A stretch of DNA of 64,000 nt from Sphaerolaimus hirsutus. Its lineage: Eukaryota > Nematoda > Chromadorea > Monhysterida > Sphaerolaimidae. Shown here one piece after another: positions 24,601 to 33,408 of the stretch (position 1 is its first letter; every line of letters begins with the position of its first letter). Below the pieces are notes generated by a model that did not search any database, was not told the origin of the DNA, and was given only the letters and a program-made list of their open reading frames with translations. The DNA lies in contig OZ038453.1 in assembly GCA_964036195.1 (NCBI GenBank), positions 12,561,206-12,625,205 of the forward strand, read 5' to 3'. Position numbers and translations under genes: made by a program.

Positions 24601-26810
24601 GGACAATAAGGTGACTGTCAGTTTATTGTTTTCAGCACATTTTTGGAGGTCACACTATTGGAGGGGTCGCTTTATTGGAGAGGGTCACTTTATATGTACA
24701 CAATGTGCCAAAGGGGGTCGTATTATTGGAGAGGTCGCTTTATTGGAGGGGGTCATCCTAATATGGCATTTACAGTATACAATCTTCCACTGTTTTGTTT
24801 CATCTATAACCTGCTGATGTCTTGCTATAATGTAATTTTTGATGAAGAAGTGCGTGCTAATCCTTCAGTTTCCTAAACTGCGAGGCCATACACACCAATT
24901 AACAAATAGACAAAAATTAGAAAAAGATTTTTTGTTTGCTATGAAATGCGAAAAAGTGAAAAATGTGGATGGAAATCATGTATACATTGTTGCAAATGTC
25001 ACAACAAATGATCTTGTCAGAAGCTCTGGTTTTTTGGGGTACTTCTTGAAATTTTTACTTTACGTTTTTTTTTTACGTATTCCTTGGTATTTTAAAAATA
25101 CCTTACGTTTTAGTATTTATACTTTAAATTTGGAAAAGGTATTGACGTTTACGTTTACGTTTTCCAAAAATACCAGTATTTGAACAACTCTGCTGTAGAC
25201 TCATAGTAGTAAAGTCGGCGGACATTTCACCCTACAAAATCGGAGAGTTAGAATTCGCTCGTGAATAGAGCGAACAAGGAAACTTTTGTTCCACGCGGAC
25301 GCTAGAAATTGAAAAAGAAAATCATATTAAAAGAAAAATGGACGTTTCGCTGCGTCCGTGCGTGCCACGCCCTAGTTATCTACATTTTCAACGTTGCTCG
25401 TAAAGAATTTGACCGTTCAAACTACCGTTTTACCGATAAACTACCGTTTTTGTTTTTATTTTATATTTCATTCGTTGGCTCCATTCCAACAAAAGAGAAC
25501 TTGGCAGCCGGCCAAAATTTCGAAATCCGCTATTAATATGAATAAAATAGGCTCACAATAGCTATATAACCATGTATATAAACAAAAATAGCGATTATGA
25601 AGGTGGAAATTGGCAAAGCGAAGCAAATTTTAACGATTTTTAGCTAACTTTCAGTTTTCACTCTCATTTGTATAATACGCAACTGGTAACTGGGATAGGG
25701 GCCAAGTTTTCATACATGACCCGATCCATTCCAATCGTTAAAATATTGCGTCACAACTCACAATACCTAATGCCGTCATGCACTCTCCACTGGAGAGATT
25801 GACGCAAATGTTTGTAGGGCGATACGTCTGCCGACTTTACGTAGTTGGTATAAACACTGTTCTAACGTGATTACGATATTGTTTTAACGTGTGTTCTGCA
25901 CTACGCAGAACACAAACTGCAGTATTTGTCATGTACGTTCTCTTTACACTCAATCTGGGGGGGGGTATTTCGAGGGGGGGGGGTGATTGTTTCATAGTGG
26001 TCCCGAGAGGGGGGGTCAAACGAGGGGGGGTATTTCGAGGAAAGACGGTGGTAATAATTCGTGAAGTGTCGGTGAAATGCATTCTATCGGTATTCTTTCT
26101 CGTATTGAATCTGATAGTCGGCTCTGAAAACGTAGCCAAAATTAGCTTGACTAACTCCCCCCATTTGAATAATCCCCCCTCCCTGTTAGACGAGTGTTTC
26201 CCCCTTTTAGGCATTTGATCAAATTGTTGCGCCTAATTTGAACAAAAATGACATGTTTTTTTGTTAATAAAGCATATAACATGTGATGATTTCATATTTA
26301 GAATCATGCATGAACATTTTGACGAAATAGAATTTCCCACTTGAATAGCTCCCCCTCCCTCAAAAAAGTGCAGTTACCCATGGGACTTATTCGAGGAAAT
26401 ACGGCACACGAATCGAGGAGATGAAAAAAACATTCCGGCCAGATGCAATTCAGGGCCAAACAGAAAACCTATTTACGCATTTCTAGAAGAAAAGTCCATA
26501 TTTACGCATTTACGCATTTCTAGAAGACTTACACACCAAGTTGTCGCCGTGCATAACTTTTCAGAGTATGTGCAATCTGTGCGACAAACTTAGAGCCCAC
26601 GTGGACGAACTCAACTCAACCGACAAACATCAAATTGACACTGACAACCATAACGACTCAATTAAATTGTCACAATATCGATCATATGAGGACATGGCAA
26701 AATGGTGGGTCGACGAAGCTCAATGTGAGCTGAATTTTGGATCAAAATTGTTGCAGAGAGAACATTCACCGTATGCGAGCTATCACGGCAGAACTAGGAA
26801 AAGATCGTGA
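12533..26810 (+). CDS. Alpha-1,3-fucosyltransferase (GT10), seven exons, complete
   Basis: Transfers fucose from GDP-fucose to N-acetylglucosamine in alpha-1,3 linkage on glycans in the Golgi lumen (family knowledge). Exons: 12533-12673, 12743-13002, 13500-13728, 14232-14464, 14777-14967, 21309-21484, 26565-26810. All junctions are GT-AG and in phase, giving 1476 nt and 491 aa. Residues 8-25 form a signal-anchor, so the enzyme is a type II membrane protein. Residues of about 130-410 carry the GT10 domain with NWTLTYRRDSDVFLPY, WFVSNCNSHSDR, VDIFGQCGSLSC, FYLAFENSICKDYVTEKF and IPEHSYI...YFSWR. The acidic and lysine residues of the FEN...TEK block fit the GDP-fucose site. The C-terminal exon has CNLC and a WW pair. 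The gene looks functional despite about 12 kb of inserted elements. Donor-versus-acceptor specificity (core alpha-1,3 or Lewis type) cannot be decided from sequence. Confidence 0.9.
12743..13002 (+). CDS. Fucosyltransferase exon 2: stem region
   Basis: Acceptor GTTTTCAG/TGG, donor GGCAG/GTGATT. Encodes residues 48-134: a polar K/S/T/Q-rich stem, then TILDWAKFFG, the usual beginning of the catalytic domain. Confidence 0.85.
13031..13412. mobile_element. Foldback MITE in intron 2, GGGGCCAGTTYCGC ends
   Basis: Ends GGGGCCAGTTTCGCAAGTGG and CGCGGAACTGGCTCC. The left arm iterates GAAGTGAGAAGTGAAATG; the right arm is its complement (CTTCTCACTTC). Same family as 21541-22373, 43494-43690 and 52776-52992. 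Confidence 0.75.
13500..13728 (+). CDS. Fucosyltransferase exon 3
   Basis: Acceptor CCTTCCAG/C, donor ATCAAG/GTGAAA. Encodes residues 134-210, including CPWNLALCQFTANRSKVHSA, the FHYPNFRW segment at the place of the family's acceptor-site motif, and FFSMESP. Confidence 0.9.
13888..14148. mobile_element. 261-bp TIR element in intron 3 (AAGCTGCGTTTACACT)
   Basis: AAGCTGCGTTTACACT on the left faces AGTGTAAACGCAGCTT on the right. The right half contains GATATGGAACTTTATTCC, also found in the longer relative at 53451-54472. No open frame. Confidence 0.7.
14232..14464 (+). CDS. Fucosyltransferase exon 4
   Basis: Acceptor AATTTCCAG/TTG; donor GGCCAA/GTCGGT, phase 2. Encodes residues 211-288 with FNWTLTYRRDSDVFLPY and AVAWFVSNC. 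Reading past this donor hits a stop after SVPF. The spliced form instead gives ELAKHIQVDIFGQCG, the conserved family order. Confidence 0.9.
14777..14967 (+). CDS. Fucosyltransferase exon 5: GDP-fucose-binding core
   Basis: Acceptor AGCGCAG/A; donor CTCAAGG/GTCAGT. Encodes residues 288-352: HIQVDIFGQCGSLSC, then FYLAFENSICKDYVTEKF, the most conserved block of GT10 enzymes. The intron before it (14465-14776) shows no repeat. Confidence 0.9.
15311..21156 (-). mobile_element. Full-length non-LTR retrotransposon (LINE), 5.8 kb, TSD CAACTGAA
   Basis: On the minus strand it starts with a C-run at 21156 and ends in a TAT-type simple repeat tail at 15311-15328. CAACTGAA occurs at 15303-15310 and 21157-21164 as the target duplication. 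About 500 bp of 5' leader and 600 bp of 3' region flank the coding sequence. Confidence 0.85.
15917..20656 (-). pseudogene. LINE polyprotein: APE endonuclease and reverse transcriptase, one in-frame TAG
   Basis: A single frame of about 1580 codons is interrupted only by TAG at 16825-16823; the two halves are in the same frame, three codons apart from the next ATG. Residues 1-430 are basic with no recognised domain. An apurinic-type endonuclease covers about 436-675 (RLLYQNVRSARNKH, VVGDFNASLGPE, RIDYC, LISDHSALDI). Reverse transcriptase covers about 880-1170 (NYRTVGIQCNILKL, ACFVDAVKAFD, PLGVRQGCCLSPTLY, FFVDDVILMA). After the stop comes a C-terminal region with CPLC...HYLRQC, a CCHC-type zinc motif common near LINE protein ends. 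It copies its own RNA at the nicked target. I cannot assign the clade. A short second minus-strand frame (20129-19911) overlaps the N-terminal part. Confidence 0.85.
21309..21484 (+). CDS. Fucosyltransferase exon 6
   Basis: Acceptor CATTTCAG/GG; donor GAAAGG/GTAAGC. Encodes residues 352-410 (GEYLEDDSIPEHSYIAADDF ... YLEYFSWRRQYKLDP). It completes the glycine codon split with exon 5 across the LINE-bearing intron. Confidence 0.9.
21541..22373. mobile_element. Large foldback MITE in intron 6 (GGGGCCAGTTCCGC ends)
   Basis: Left arm 21541-21770 iterates GAGTTAAAGTTGAGA; right arm 22140-22373 is its complement (CAACTCTTAACTCTTAAC) and ends CGGACCCGGCACC. The central 370 bp are unique and lack a gene. 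Confidence 0.75.
22551..22670. mobile_element. CCGTATT-type MITE fragment (left end)
   Basis: TA/CCGTATTTCCTCGAAATACC followed by G-runs and GTGATTGTTTCA; no right terminus found. A near-identical interior recurs at 25960-26040 and 44140-44210. Confidence 0.6.
22730..23346. mobile_element. TIR element with spaced CGACAAGTCCA repeats
   Basis: ATTGAGGCGTCCAATTCTAA on the left faces its complement (TTAGAATTAGACGCCTCA) on the right. Inside, copies of GGCGACAAGTCCA or variants recur roughly every 50-70 bp. A homologue is at 59390-60039. Confidence 0.75.
23692..23943. mobile_element. Palindromic element nested in the hAT element
   Basis: Arms of over 100 bp: AACTTGGCACACATCCAAG on the left, GACGTGTGCCAAATTC on the right, with GATTTCTGTTCGCGTCACCG shared. 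No frame. Confidence 0.7.
24359..24607. mobile_element. ACACACTAG-family MITE (TTTTCACCGTGAC type)
   Basis: Ends ATTGTGCCTACACACACTAG and CTAGTGTGTGTAGGGACAAT, followed inward by TTTTCACCGTGACTTCG and its complement. The interior includes ATGTCGCCATGTTGCC. Just to the right, TATTGGAGRGGTCGCTT repeats four times (24650-24760). Confidence 0.75.
25950..26400. mobile_element. Cluster of CCGTATT-type MITE fragments in intron 6
   Basis: GGGGTATTTCGAGG blocks, then AATAATCCCCCCTCCC and AATTTGAACAAAAATGACATG, ending TTATTCGAGGAAATACGGCA. Two nested or fused copies are likely; boundaries are unclear. Confidence 0.55.
26565..26810 (+). CDS. Fucosyltransferase exon 7: C-terminal tail and stop
   Basis: Acceptor CTTTTCAG/AGT in phase 0. 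Encodes 81 residues starting SMCNLCDKLRAHVDEL, with AKWWVDEAQC and a basic tail, then TGA. Exon 6 to exon 7 keeps frame. Confidence 0.85.
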   Translation, partial: SMCNLCDKLRAHVDELNSTDKHQIDTDNHNDSIKLSQYRSYEDMAKWWVDEAQCELNFGSKLLQREHSPYASYHGRTRKRS

Positions 26811-26877
26811 TTTTCTGGATTGTTTTTTTTGTTTATGCGGTCGTTTATATTTTTTACAGTTTAGCATCATTTGACTA

Positions 26878-27857
26878 CCGTATTTGCTCAAATAACTCCC
26901 CTGGGGAATTATTTTTTCGTCATAGTGCTTAAGGAAAACTATTCGAGAGGGAATTATTCAACGGGAAATTATTAATACGAAAAAATTTAAAGCATGTTTT
27001 TTTCAACTAATTCCTGAAAAGAAGCGTGATTAAACACATAACTATAACATGCCATTTTTGTTCAGATTGAACATACATAATTGATCATATTCCTTAAGAG
27101 GGAATTATACAAGAGGAAATAATTTTTGCCTCACTCGTCTTACAAGGAGAATTATTCAATAGCATGGTTGGTTTTAGTAAAAATTTTTTTACTAAAATTG
27201 TATTTTATTTTTTTTAAAATTGTATTTTATTTTAATTTTATTCATGTTTCATTTTATTATAGTTTATTCTGAAATGTCATTAATAAAATAAAATGAAACC
27301 ATTTTACAAAATTTTTTCAAAAAATCGGAATCTTGGATGCAAGGCCATAAGACAATGTGCACACTACAAGCGTGCAGATGAATACAAAAATTTTATGTAG
27401 ATGTGTGACGGGTTGCGACATAGGTTTAATACCTATCTTGAATTATTATGACCCTCACAGGGGCCTGCGGGGTTCAATACAAAGGCTTTTAAAGGAATGG
27501 AACAAAGAAAATGGGAAGAAAATCACATAAATTAGTGATTTTTAAGGAGAAAATATATTTAAATATGTGAAAATTTGCAATTTTGAGCAAAAAATATGTT
27601 TCAATCACAACAATGAAAGCAACAACAAGGCACCAGTTATGCAAACTGGCAGCAAGAATCCTAAGCAACAGGATAGATAACTTTTAATAGAATTTTACAG
27701 ACACTCGAGGTTCTGTAAAATTATATTTTTATTTTATTAATTTTCCATTTTATTTTATTTTATTTTATTCTTCAATTTCCCATTTTATTTTAATTTTATT
27801 TTTTTCTGAGATTTTGCCAACCCTGTTCAAGAGCGGGAATTATTCAAGCAAATACGG
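26878..27857. mobile_element. TA-flanked CCGTATT-type MITE in the fucosyltransferase 3' UTR
   Basis: Ends CCGTATTTGCTCAAATAA and TTCAAGCAAATACGG, each bordered by TA. 980 bp. Interior AT-rich with TTTTATTTTAT runs and CTTAAGAGGGAATTATAC. It begins 67 bp after the stop codon. Confidence 0.75.
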
Positions 27858-27947
27858 TATTTTAGGATATTGCTGTTCCGTTATTTTTTGGAACTTTCTG
27901 TGCGAGACGCCCGTGCTCTTATAATCATTTTGTCCAGATATTTTGTA

Positions 27948-27953
27948 AATAAA
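27948..27953 (+). terminator. Likely polyadenylation signal AATAAA of the fucosyltransferase
   Basis: First good AATAAA on the + strand in unique sequence after the stop codon; the intervening 980 bp are a MITE. It implies the mature 3' UTR contains that MITE, unless a signal inside the MITE is used. Confidence 0.4.
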
Positions 27954-28022
27954 TACGTGACTTTGCTAAGGCGTTCTTGCTTTCCAATCACTTTCCCGCG
28001 AAATATTTTTACTAGATATTAT

Positions 28023-28516
28023 CAGAGTTGTTGAAAGTACTGAACTTTTTTCAAAGTAAACGTCGACGTAAAGTTTTTGTTTCTATTTACCCCTGAGTAC
28101 ATAAAGCGTAAAGTAATTCTTTTTACTTTTACGCTGCGTAAAGGGTGAGTAAACGTAAATACCATTATTTTTACTCGGGGAAAACGTAAAAGTAGGTAAA
28201 TTTTTATTCGATTTTGTAATTAGGAAGATGTAAAAAAAGTAAAAGTGAAGGCAAGAGTCGTCGCTTTCCCGACCCATCGCAACTTCTATCATTTCCGCTG
28301 CCATTTTTGCAACCGTTTTATTCGTTTGAGTGGTCTATGCTATTGATGCACCCCAAAATTTTTTTATCAATTACGTTTTCCTGTACACGCGTACTTTCAA
28401 AAAGTACGTGAGTGAGTGAGTACCGGTATTTTTTCGGGAGGAAACGTGAACGTATTTACGCAGTACTCTGGTATACGTATTTATCGAGTAAACGTCAATA
28501 CGTTTTAACAACTATG
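28023..28516. mobile_element. hAT-type MITE, TSD GATATTAT, ACGTAAA-iterated
   Basis: Starts CAGAGTTGTTGAAAGTAC, ends CGTTTTAACAACTATG; GATATTAT at 28015-28022 and 28517-28524. The interior is built of AAACGTAAAT and GTACGTGAGTG units. Confidence 0.85.
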
Positions 28517-28524
28517 GATATTAT

Positions 28525-28805
28525 ACTGTAGACGAACTGACACCGAACATAAATTTCCATCGTTTTATGATTGATTAGGGCACGTTTAGCGGCGGCGCTT
28601 TTATTTACATATTAAAAAGGCGCCCACGACATCAATCGTTCTGCTCAATGTCCCGTATCCAATGAATGAGCAATTAGTGCGATAAAACTCACTTTTGACT
28701 AGAAATTGACGTGAAAAAATTCAGCGCTGACGAAAATAGCATAGCAGGTTTGATGAAGCGAAAAAGTCATGGAATTGTGAAATTTGAGTGTAGTTTTATC
28801 ATCGC
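28525..28805. other. Unique intergenic stretch
   Basis: I see no gene, repeat or regulatory motif that I can support here. Confidence 0.4.
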
Positions 28806-28813
28806 TAAGTCAG

Positions 28814-28986
28814 TAGGGTTCAAACGGGATTGACTTTTCGGGATTGGTTTTGTCAAATTTCGGGATCGGAATTGGCTTTTTCAAATTTCGGGATCGGGAT
28901 TGTGGTTTCGGTATCGGGATCGGGACCACGAAATCCCGAAATTTATCGGGATTCGGGATCCGGATCGGGATCCTGTTTGAACCCTA
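28814..28986. mobile_element. hAT-type MITE made of GGGATC units, TSD TAAGTCAG
   Basis: Ends TAGGGTTCAAACGGGAT and CTGTTTGAACCCTA; TAAGTCAG at 28806-28813 and 28987-28994. The 173-bp body is almost wholly GGGATCGGGATT-type repeats. Same family as 63529-63977. Confidence 0.9.
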
Positions 28987-28997
28987 TAAGTCAGTAG

Positions 28998-30701
28998 CAG
29001 AGTTGCGAAAGTGTATTTACACTTACCCGAAATATCCGGGTAAATGGGTATTTATATTTACACTTACACTTACACTTTCATAAAATACCCATACACTTTT
29101 TTTACACTTTCCTGAGCAAAATACCCGGGTACAGAAAGTGTATTTTTTTCTTTCAGATGGCCCTGTTTTATGCTTTTAAGAAAGCATAAAATAGGGTCAT
29201 GTACAAAAAATAACTGCACAGTGCACACATGCAGTTACGCATTGAATGTTGAAAATATGACAAATGTACATGGTCCGGCTGAAAAGTCCCCGGGCAGTGC
29301 TCGCCATTCGCGCTAGGGGTAAGCTACGGTTATAAAATTTTAACACGTTAATATATCAGGTGTTTTGAGTTTTCACCCAAAATTTCACCCCTCTAGCTCC
29401 ACCCACTGCGGAACTGTGGGGGTTACAATTTCAGTCATTTTGTACTGATGTACAAATGGTGCTCTAGCTCAATGCTGCTTTAAGTTGTGATCATGAAACT
29501 TTGACTCGTGTAAGCGACCAGTGTTGGCAATGTGCCAGCACTAAACAACATTAGCTATGATATCATAAGCCTAGTCCATATTGCCATTACTGTCACTACT
29601 CTCACTACCAAATTCATCATTCTGCCTCTCCTTCTCAAAAAGTGTTTACTACAGGATGCATTCTGCATGCACACTGCTGTTGAACACAGGTAATGTGTCC
29701 ACTACAGATTAGTAATGAAACATAGGGAAATTTTTAACACATAACTCACTTACTGCACATTTCACAACATTAAAATCACTGCATTACAACATAATCTCAG
29801 ATGATCACCAAAAACATCAATCACGGTTCCCACGTTTCTTGCACATCACCCTGATCTGCACATTAATTTTACCTTGATAACAATGATGTTGATAAAAGTG
29901 TTGAATATAATCAGCACATTACCAACACTGGTGGCTTACATTAGCCAAAGTTTCATGATCACAACTTAAAGCAGCATTGAGCTAGAGCGCCATTTGTACA
30001 TCAGTACAAAATGACCGAAATTGTAACCCCCACAGTTCAGCAGTGGGTGGAGCTAGAGGGTTGAAATTTTGGGTGAAAACTCAAAACACCTGATATCTTA
30101 ACCTGTCCAAATTTTATGACTGTAGCTTACCCCTAGCGCGAATGGTGAGCACTGCCCGGGGACTTTTCAGCCCGACCATGTACAAACTAGCCTTTGATCT
30201 CCAACCTTTGATCAGTACTCATGGTATTCTACAGTTCATCATACTTTTGTAAAAAAGGACAAGATCAATGGAAATTCACCAGCTGGACACAAAGTCAACT
30301 GGCTTTTGCATTGACATTTGCTGCATGTCCATTCTTGCATTTAAACAGTGTGTATCGCATTGCTTAATCAGTAAAATATCAACACTGAAAAAGTGCCATT
30401 ATTAGGGAACTTCATACCACTGCAGTATTTGTTACATTGTGAAATGTTTTATAAAATGCAGTAAAATGTGAAATAATGCATGAAAATGACAAACAAAGTG
30501 ATCTAAAGGTGAAAACAGTGGTGTTTTTTAATGCTCAACAGTGAGAGTTCTTTCTAAAAAAAATTTACACTTACACTTTTTTACACTTTCCTAGGTATTT
30601 TTAAAATACCTTACACTTTTGGTATCCATACTCAAAATTTGGAAAATGTATTTACACTTACACTTACACTTTCCAAAAATACCGGTATTTTCACAACTCT
30701 G
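28998..30701. mobile_element. hAT-type MITE, CAGAGTTG ends, TSD GTCAGTAG
   Basis: Starts CAGAGTTGCGAAAGTG, ends TTTTCACAACTCTG; GTCAGTAG at 28990-28997 and 30702-30709. Subterminal AAGTGTAA arrays. It is the reverse-oriented homologue of 10649-11441 plus a 912-bp insertion. Its left target copy overlaps the target duplication of the hAT element at 28814-28986. Confidence 0.92.
29269..30180. mobile_element. Mariner-like (TA target) MITE with ~250-bp TIRs, nested
   Basis: Termini CATGGTCCGGCTGAAAAGTC and GACTTTTCAGCCCGACCATG with TA on both sides (29267-29268, 30181-30182). The homologous hAT element at 10649-11441 lacks it and serves as the empty site. Arms match over about 250 bp; the centre (about 29520-29930) is unique and non-coding. 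TA target and terminal style suggest the Tc1/mariner group. Confidence 0.85.
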
Positions 30702-30766
30702 GTCAGTAGATGTGTCAGCGGGTTGCGAGTGGATAAGTTGACAAAAGTGAAAGCTGGAGAGTACCT

Positions 30767-30897
30767 GGGGCCAGTTCCGCAAATGACCAAGTTTTAAGTT
30801 TTAACTTTACTTTAAATCTTACATTGGCTCTTTACTTCTAACTTTGATCCCTACTTTACTCTTAACTTTTCATCTATCATTTTACTTTACTTTAAAC
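30767..30897. mobile_element. Fragment of the GGGGCCAGTTCCGC foldback family
   Basis: Left arm only: GGGGCCAGTTCCGCAAATG followed by TTTTAACTTTACTTTAAAT units; replaced on the right by hAT-like sequence from 30898. Confidence 0.55.
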
Positions 30898-31060
30898 CAT
30901 AGTTGTGATAACATATTTACGTTTACTCAAAAAGTCCGTATACTCGAGTACTGAGTAATTACGTTTACGTATACTTTCCAAAAAGTACCTGTACTCGCAT
31001 TTACGTATACTTTTTGAAAGTACTCGAGTACAGAAAACGTACGTAAGACATGCTTTGTTA
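30898..31060. mobile_element. Left part of a CATAGTTG hAT-type MITE
   Basis: CATAGTTGTGATAACATATT then ACGTTTACG and GTACTCGAGTAC units, as in 28023-28516. No right terminus found. Confidence 0.5.
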
Positions 31061-31162
31061 CAGGCTTTTTCAACGCATAGATGGGGGAAAATGGAGAAAA
31101 AAGAGAAAAATAGGAAAAATAGTCAAAAAATAGCTGAAAATAGACAAACAACACATGAACTA

Positions 31163-31690
31163 CCGTATTACCTCGAAATACCCCCACGGGGGTTTATTAC
31201 CGTATTTACTCGAATAATTCCCCCGGGGAATTATTTTTTCGTCAGACATTTTTGAGGGGGGAACTATTCAAGGGGGGGAATTATTCAAGTGGGGGGATTA
31301 TTATTTCGTCAATTTTTTGCCATGTTTCTATCAGGCTAAACACACATCATGTTGCCATTGGTAGTGCACATTACATTGCATCTTTGAACACCGGATGTAC
31401 TGCATTTGCATTCAGTGAATCAAACCACACACAGCTCTTTTGCTTGGGTTGACTTCAGCGATTGCTTTTTTAATAAATGTGCATTAACTACCTTCCATCA
31501 TTGGGGGGGGGGGGATTATTCAAGTGGGGGAATTATATTTTCCTCACTCGCCTAACAGGGGGGAATTATTCGAGTGGGGGAATTATTCAAGTGGGGGGAA
31601 TTATTCGAGTAAATACGGTATTTTGCCAGCAAAATTTGAGGGGGGTTAATTCGAGGGGGGGTTTATTCAAGGGGGTTTTATTATTTCGTC
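31163..31690. mobile_element. CCGTATTA-type MITE interrupted by a CCGTATTTACTCG-type MITE
   Basis: Outer element starts TA/CCGTATTACCTCGAAATA; the inner one (31200-31618) runs from CCGTATTTACTCGAATAA to its complement with TA at both sides. The outer sequence resumes as TTTTGCCAGCAAAATTTGAG. The uninterrupted version at 31840-31865 shows the empty site and proves a TA duplication. Confidence 0.8.
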
Positions 31691-32073
31691 AGAACTTTTT
31701 GTGAAATTCATAGTAGAGAATACGCTTTTTCACACACACAAATGGTAATAAACGCGAGAAAATAGGTAGTATTGGGGCTATAGATGTACATCTGTACACA
31801 AATGAGCATACCGTATTACCTCGAAATACTCCCATGGGGGTTTATTATTTTGGCCAGCAAAATTTGAGGGGGGTTTATTCGAGGGGGGGTTTTATTATTT
31901 CATCAGAAATTTTCGTAAGGATCGTAGTAAAAAGTCGGCATTTTCGTACCCAAAAAAGGTGATAAATGTGTCCAAACAGGATATATTTGGACATAAAAAG
32001 GTAGATAGCTACATAAACTAGTCTATGTGTAGTTGCAATGCAAATTAGCAGCAATAAATACTTAATATACATT

Positions 32074-33388
32074 TGTGCTGACCGTGGCAAAATGGATGGA
32101 TAAAGAAATACAGAGATCTGATAATTAGGCTCATATTTATCCATTTACCTATTTGCACTATTTTACATTTCATGCACTATATTAATTTACCACGCAAATT
32201 GTATTTCCTGCACTATATTATGTATCCATGGAGAATATTCAATTAGGAAAGTGTATTGTAAGTTATTGATATGTTTATGTGGAATATTTAGGTTAAAAGG
32301 TCAAATAAGTTATTATTAGGTGTATTAACATAAAATTAGGCTCATTCAACTCGCCGTAATTTTCTGATCATTATTATATATACATTTATATGGTTTACTT
32401 GCAATTTGGGAAAGTCAAATCTTGTAAATATTTATGTGCTACGTATTTACTTAAGCCAGCGTCCTAATAGAGAAATAGTGCCCTGTGTGTAACTAGCTTT
32501 TACTGTACGTGTTCAACTAAGCCCTTTGCGTAGGCATAATTATTATAACCCTGCTCACAACTTATATTTATTTACTTTGACATTATGGTAAATACCCTGC
32601 TCAAATTATACCAAAGAATATATTATAAACCCTGCTCAATTATTATACCCATTTACTTCGAATAAGTCCCAATTCATCCATTGTGAAGTATATGTTTCCA
32701 GGAAGTGATTATTATTATTGCATTGAATATACCCCACTCTATTTACGTTATTAGGAACATTTGCACTACTATTTACAATTTCCAAACCCTATTTTATTAG
32801 TTCCAATGTGCGTCAATGTTTTCTGACAAATTGAAGCAAATTAGTAAATCAGCGGAGTTTGCCGACTTTGTGCTTCTCAAGATTAATAGTTTTTCCATTA
32901 GCCCAATTTGTACCTGGTATTTCTTTACCATAATTATTTGAATGTATGCACGCGTAGAATAAGCCAGCTGTTTTGGTTAGATGTGTCTTATTATTACATT
33001 TATGTCTTATTTGTGCATTTGAATTTAGGAAATTACTGTAGCTGTGTTTTATACATAATTTCCGTGTCTTAGCTACTTTGGAAGTTTTTACTTCAGTCTG
33101 CGGACCCACCCCAAGTCTTCAAAATAAGCTAGCGATAGAAACTTCGACTAGGAAGCTCGCTAGGCTTTGCGCTTTTGTATCACACTGTATCTGATCGAAA
33201 ATAAAGTACCTGAACAATCTCGAAAACCCCTTTCAACACGCAACTACGAAATAAACTCAACTTGACTGTCGACAAGTGGACGTTCGGCTACAACGGGAAA
33301 TCAACCACTCTAAAGGCCGTTTCTCACTAAAGTCTTGAAGCAGCTGGATTCGGTGGTAGAAGACGCTGACTTCGGTGGCTTCATCACA
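32074..33388 (+). mobile_element. BEL/Pao 5' LTR (1315 bp)
   Basis: TG...CA boundaries with the target duplication ACATT immediately left (32069-32073). It differs from the 3' LTR at about 13 positions that I could see, roughly 99% identity, so the insertion is fairly young. AATAAA lies at about 33201. Confidence 0.92.
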
Positions 33389-33406
33389 TGGCGCAGCGAG
33401 CAGGGT
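33389..33406 (+). other. Putative BEL/Pao primer-binding site
   Basis: TGGCGCAGCGAGCAGGGT directly follows the 5' LTR; a TGG start fits a tRNA 3' end. The tRNA is not identified. Confidence 0.6.
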
Positions 33407-33408
33407 GA

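Larger units (their letters stand above)
23365..25192. mobile_element. hAT-type element, CAGAGTTG ends, TSD CTGTAGAC, with nested insertions
   Basis: Ends CAGAGTTGGAAAAACG and TTTGAACAACTCTG; CTGTAGAC flanks it at 23357-23364 and 25193-25200. The subtermini iterate TTTACGTTTACG and ATACCC. Inside are a palindrome at 23692-23943 and an ACACACTAG element at 24359-24607. It lies in fucosyltransferase intron 6. Confidence 0.85.
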
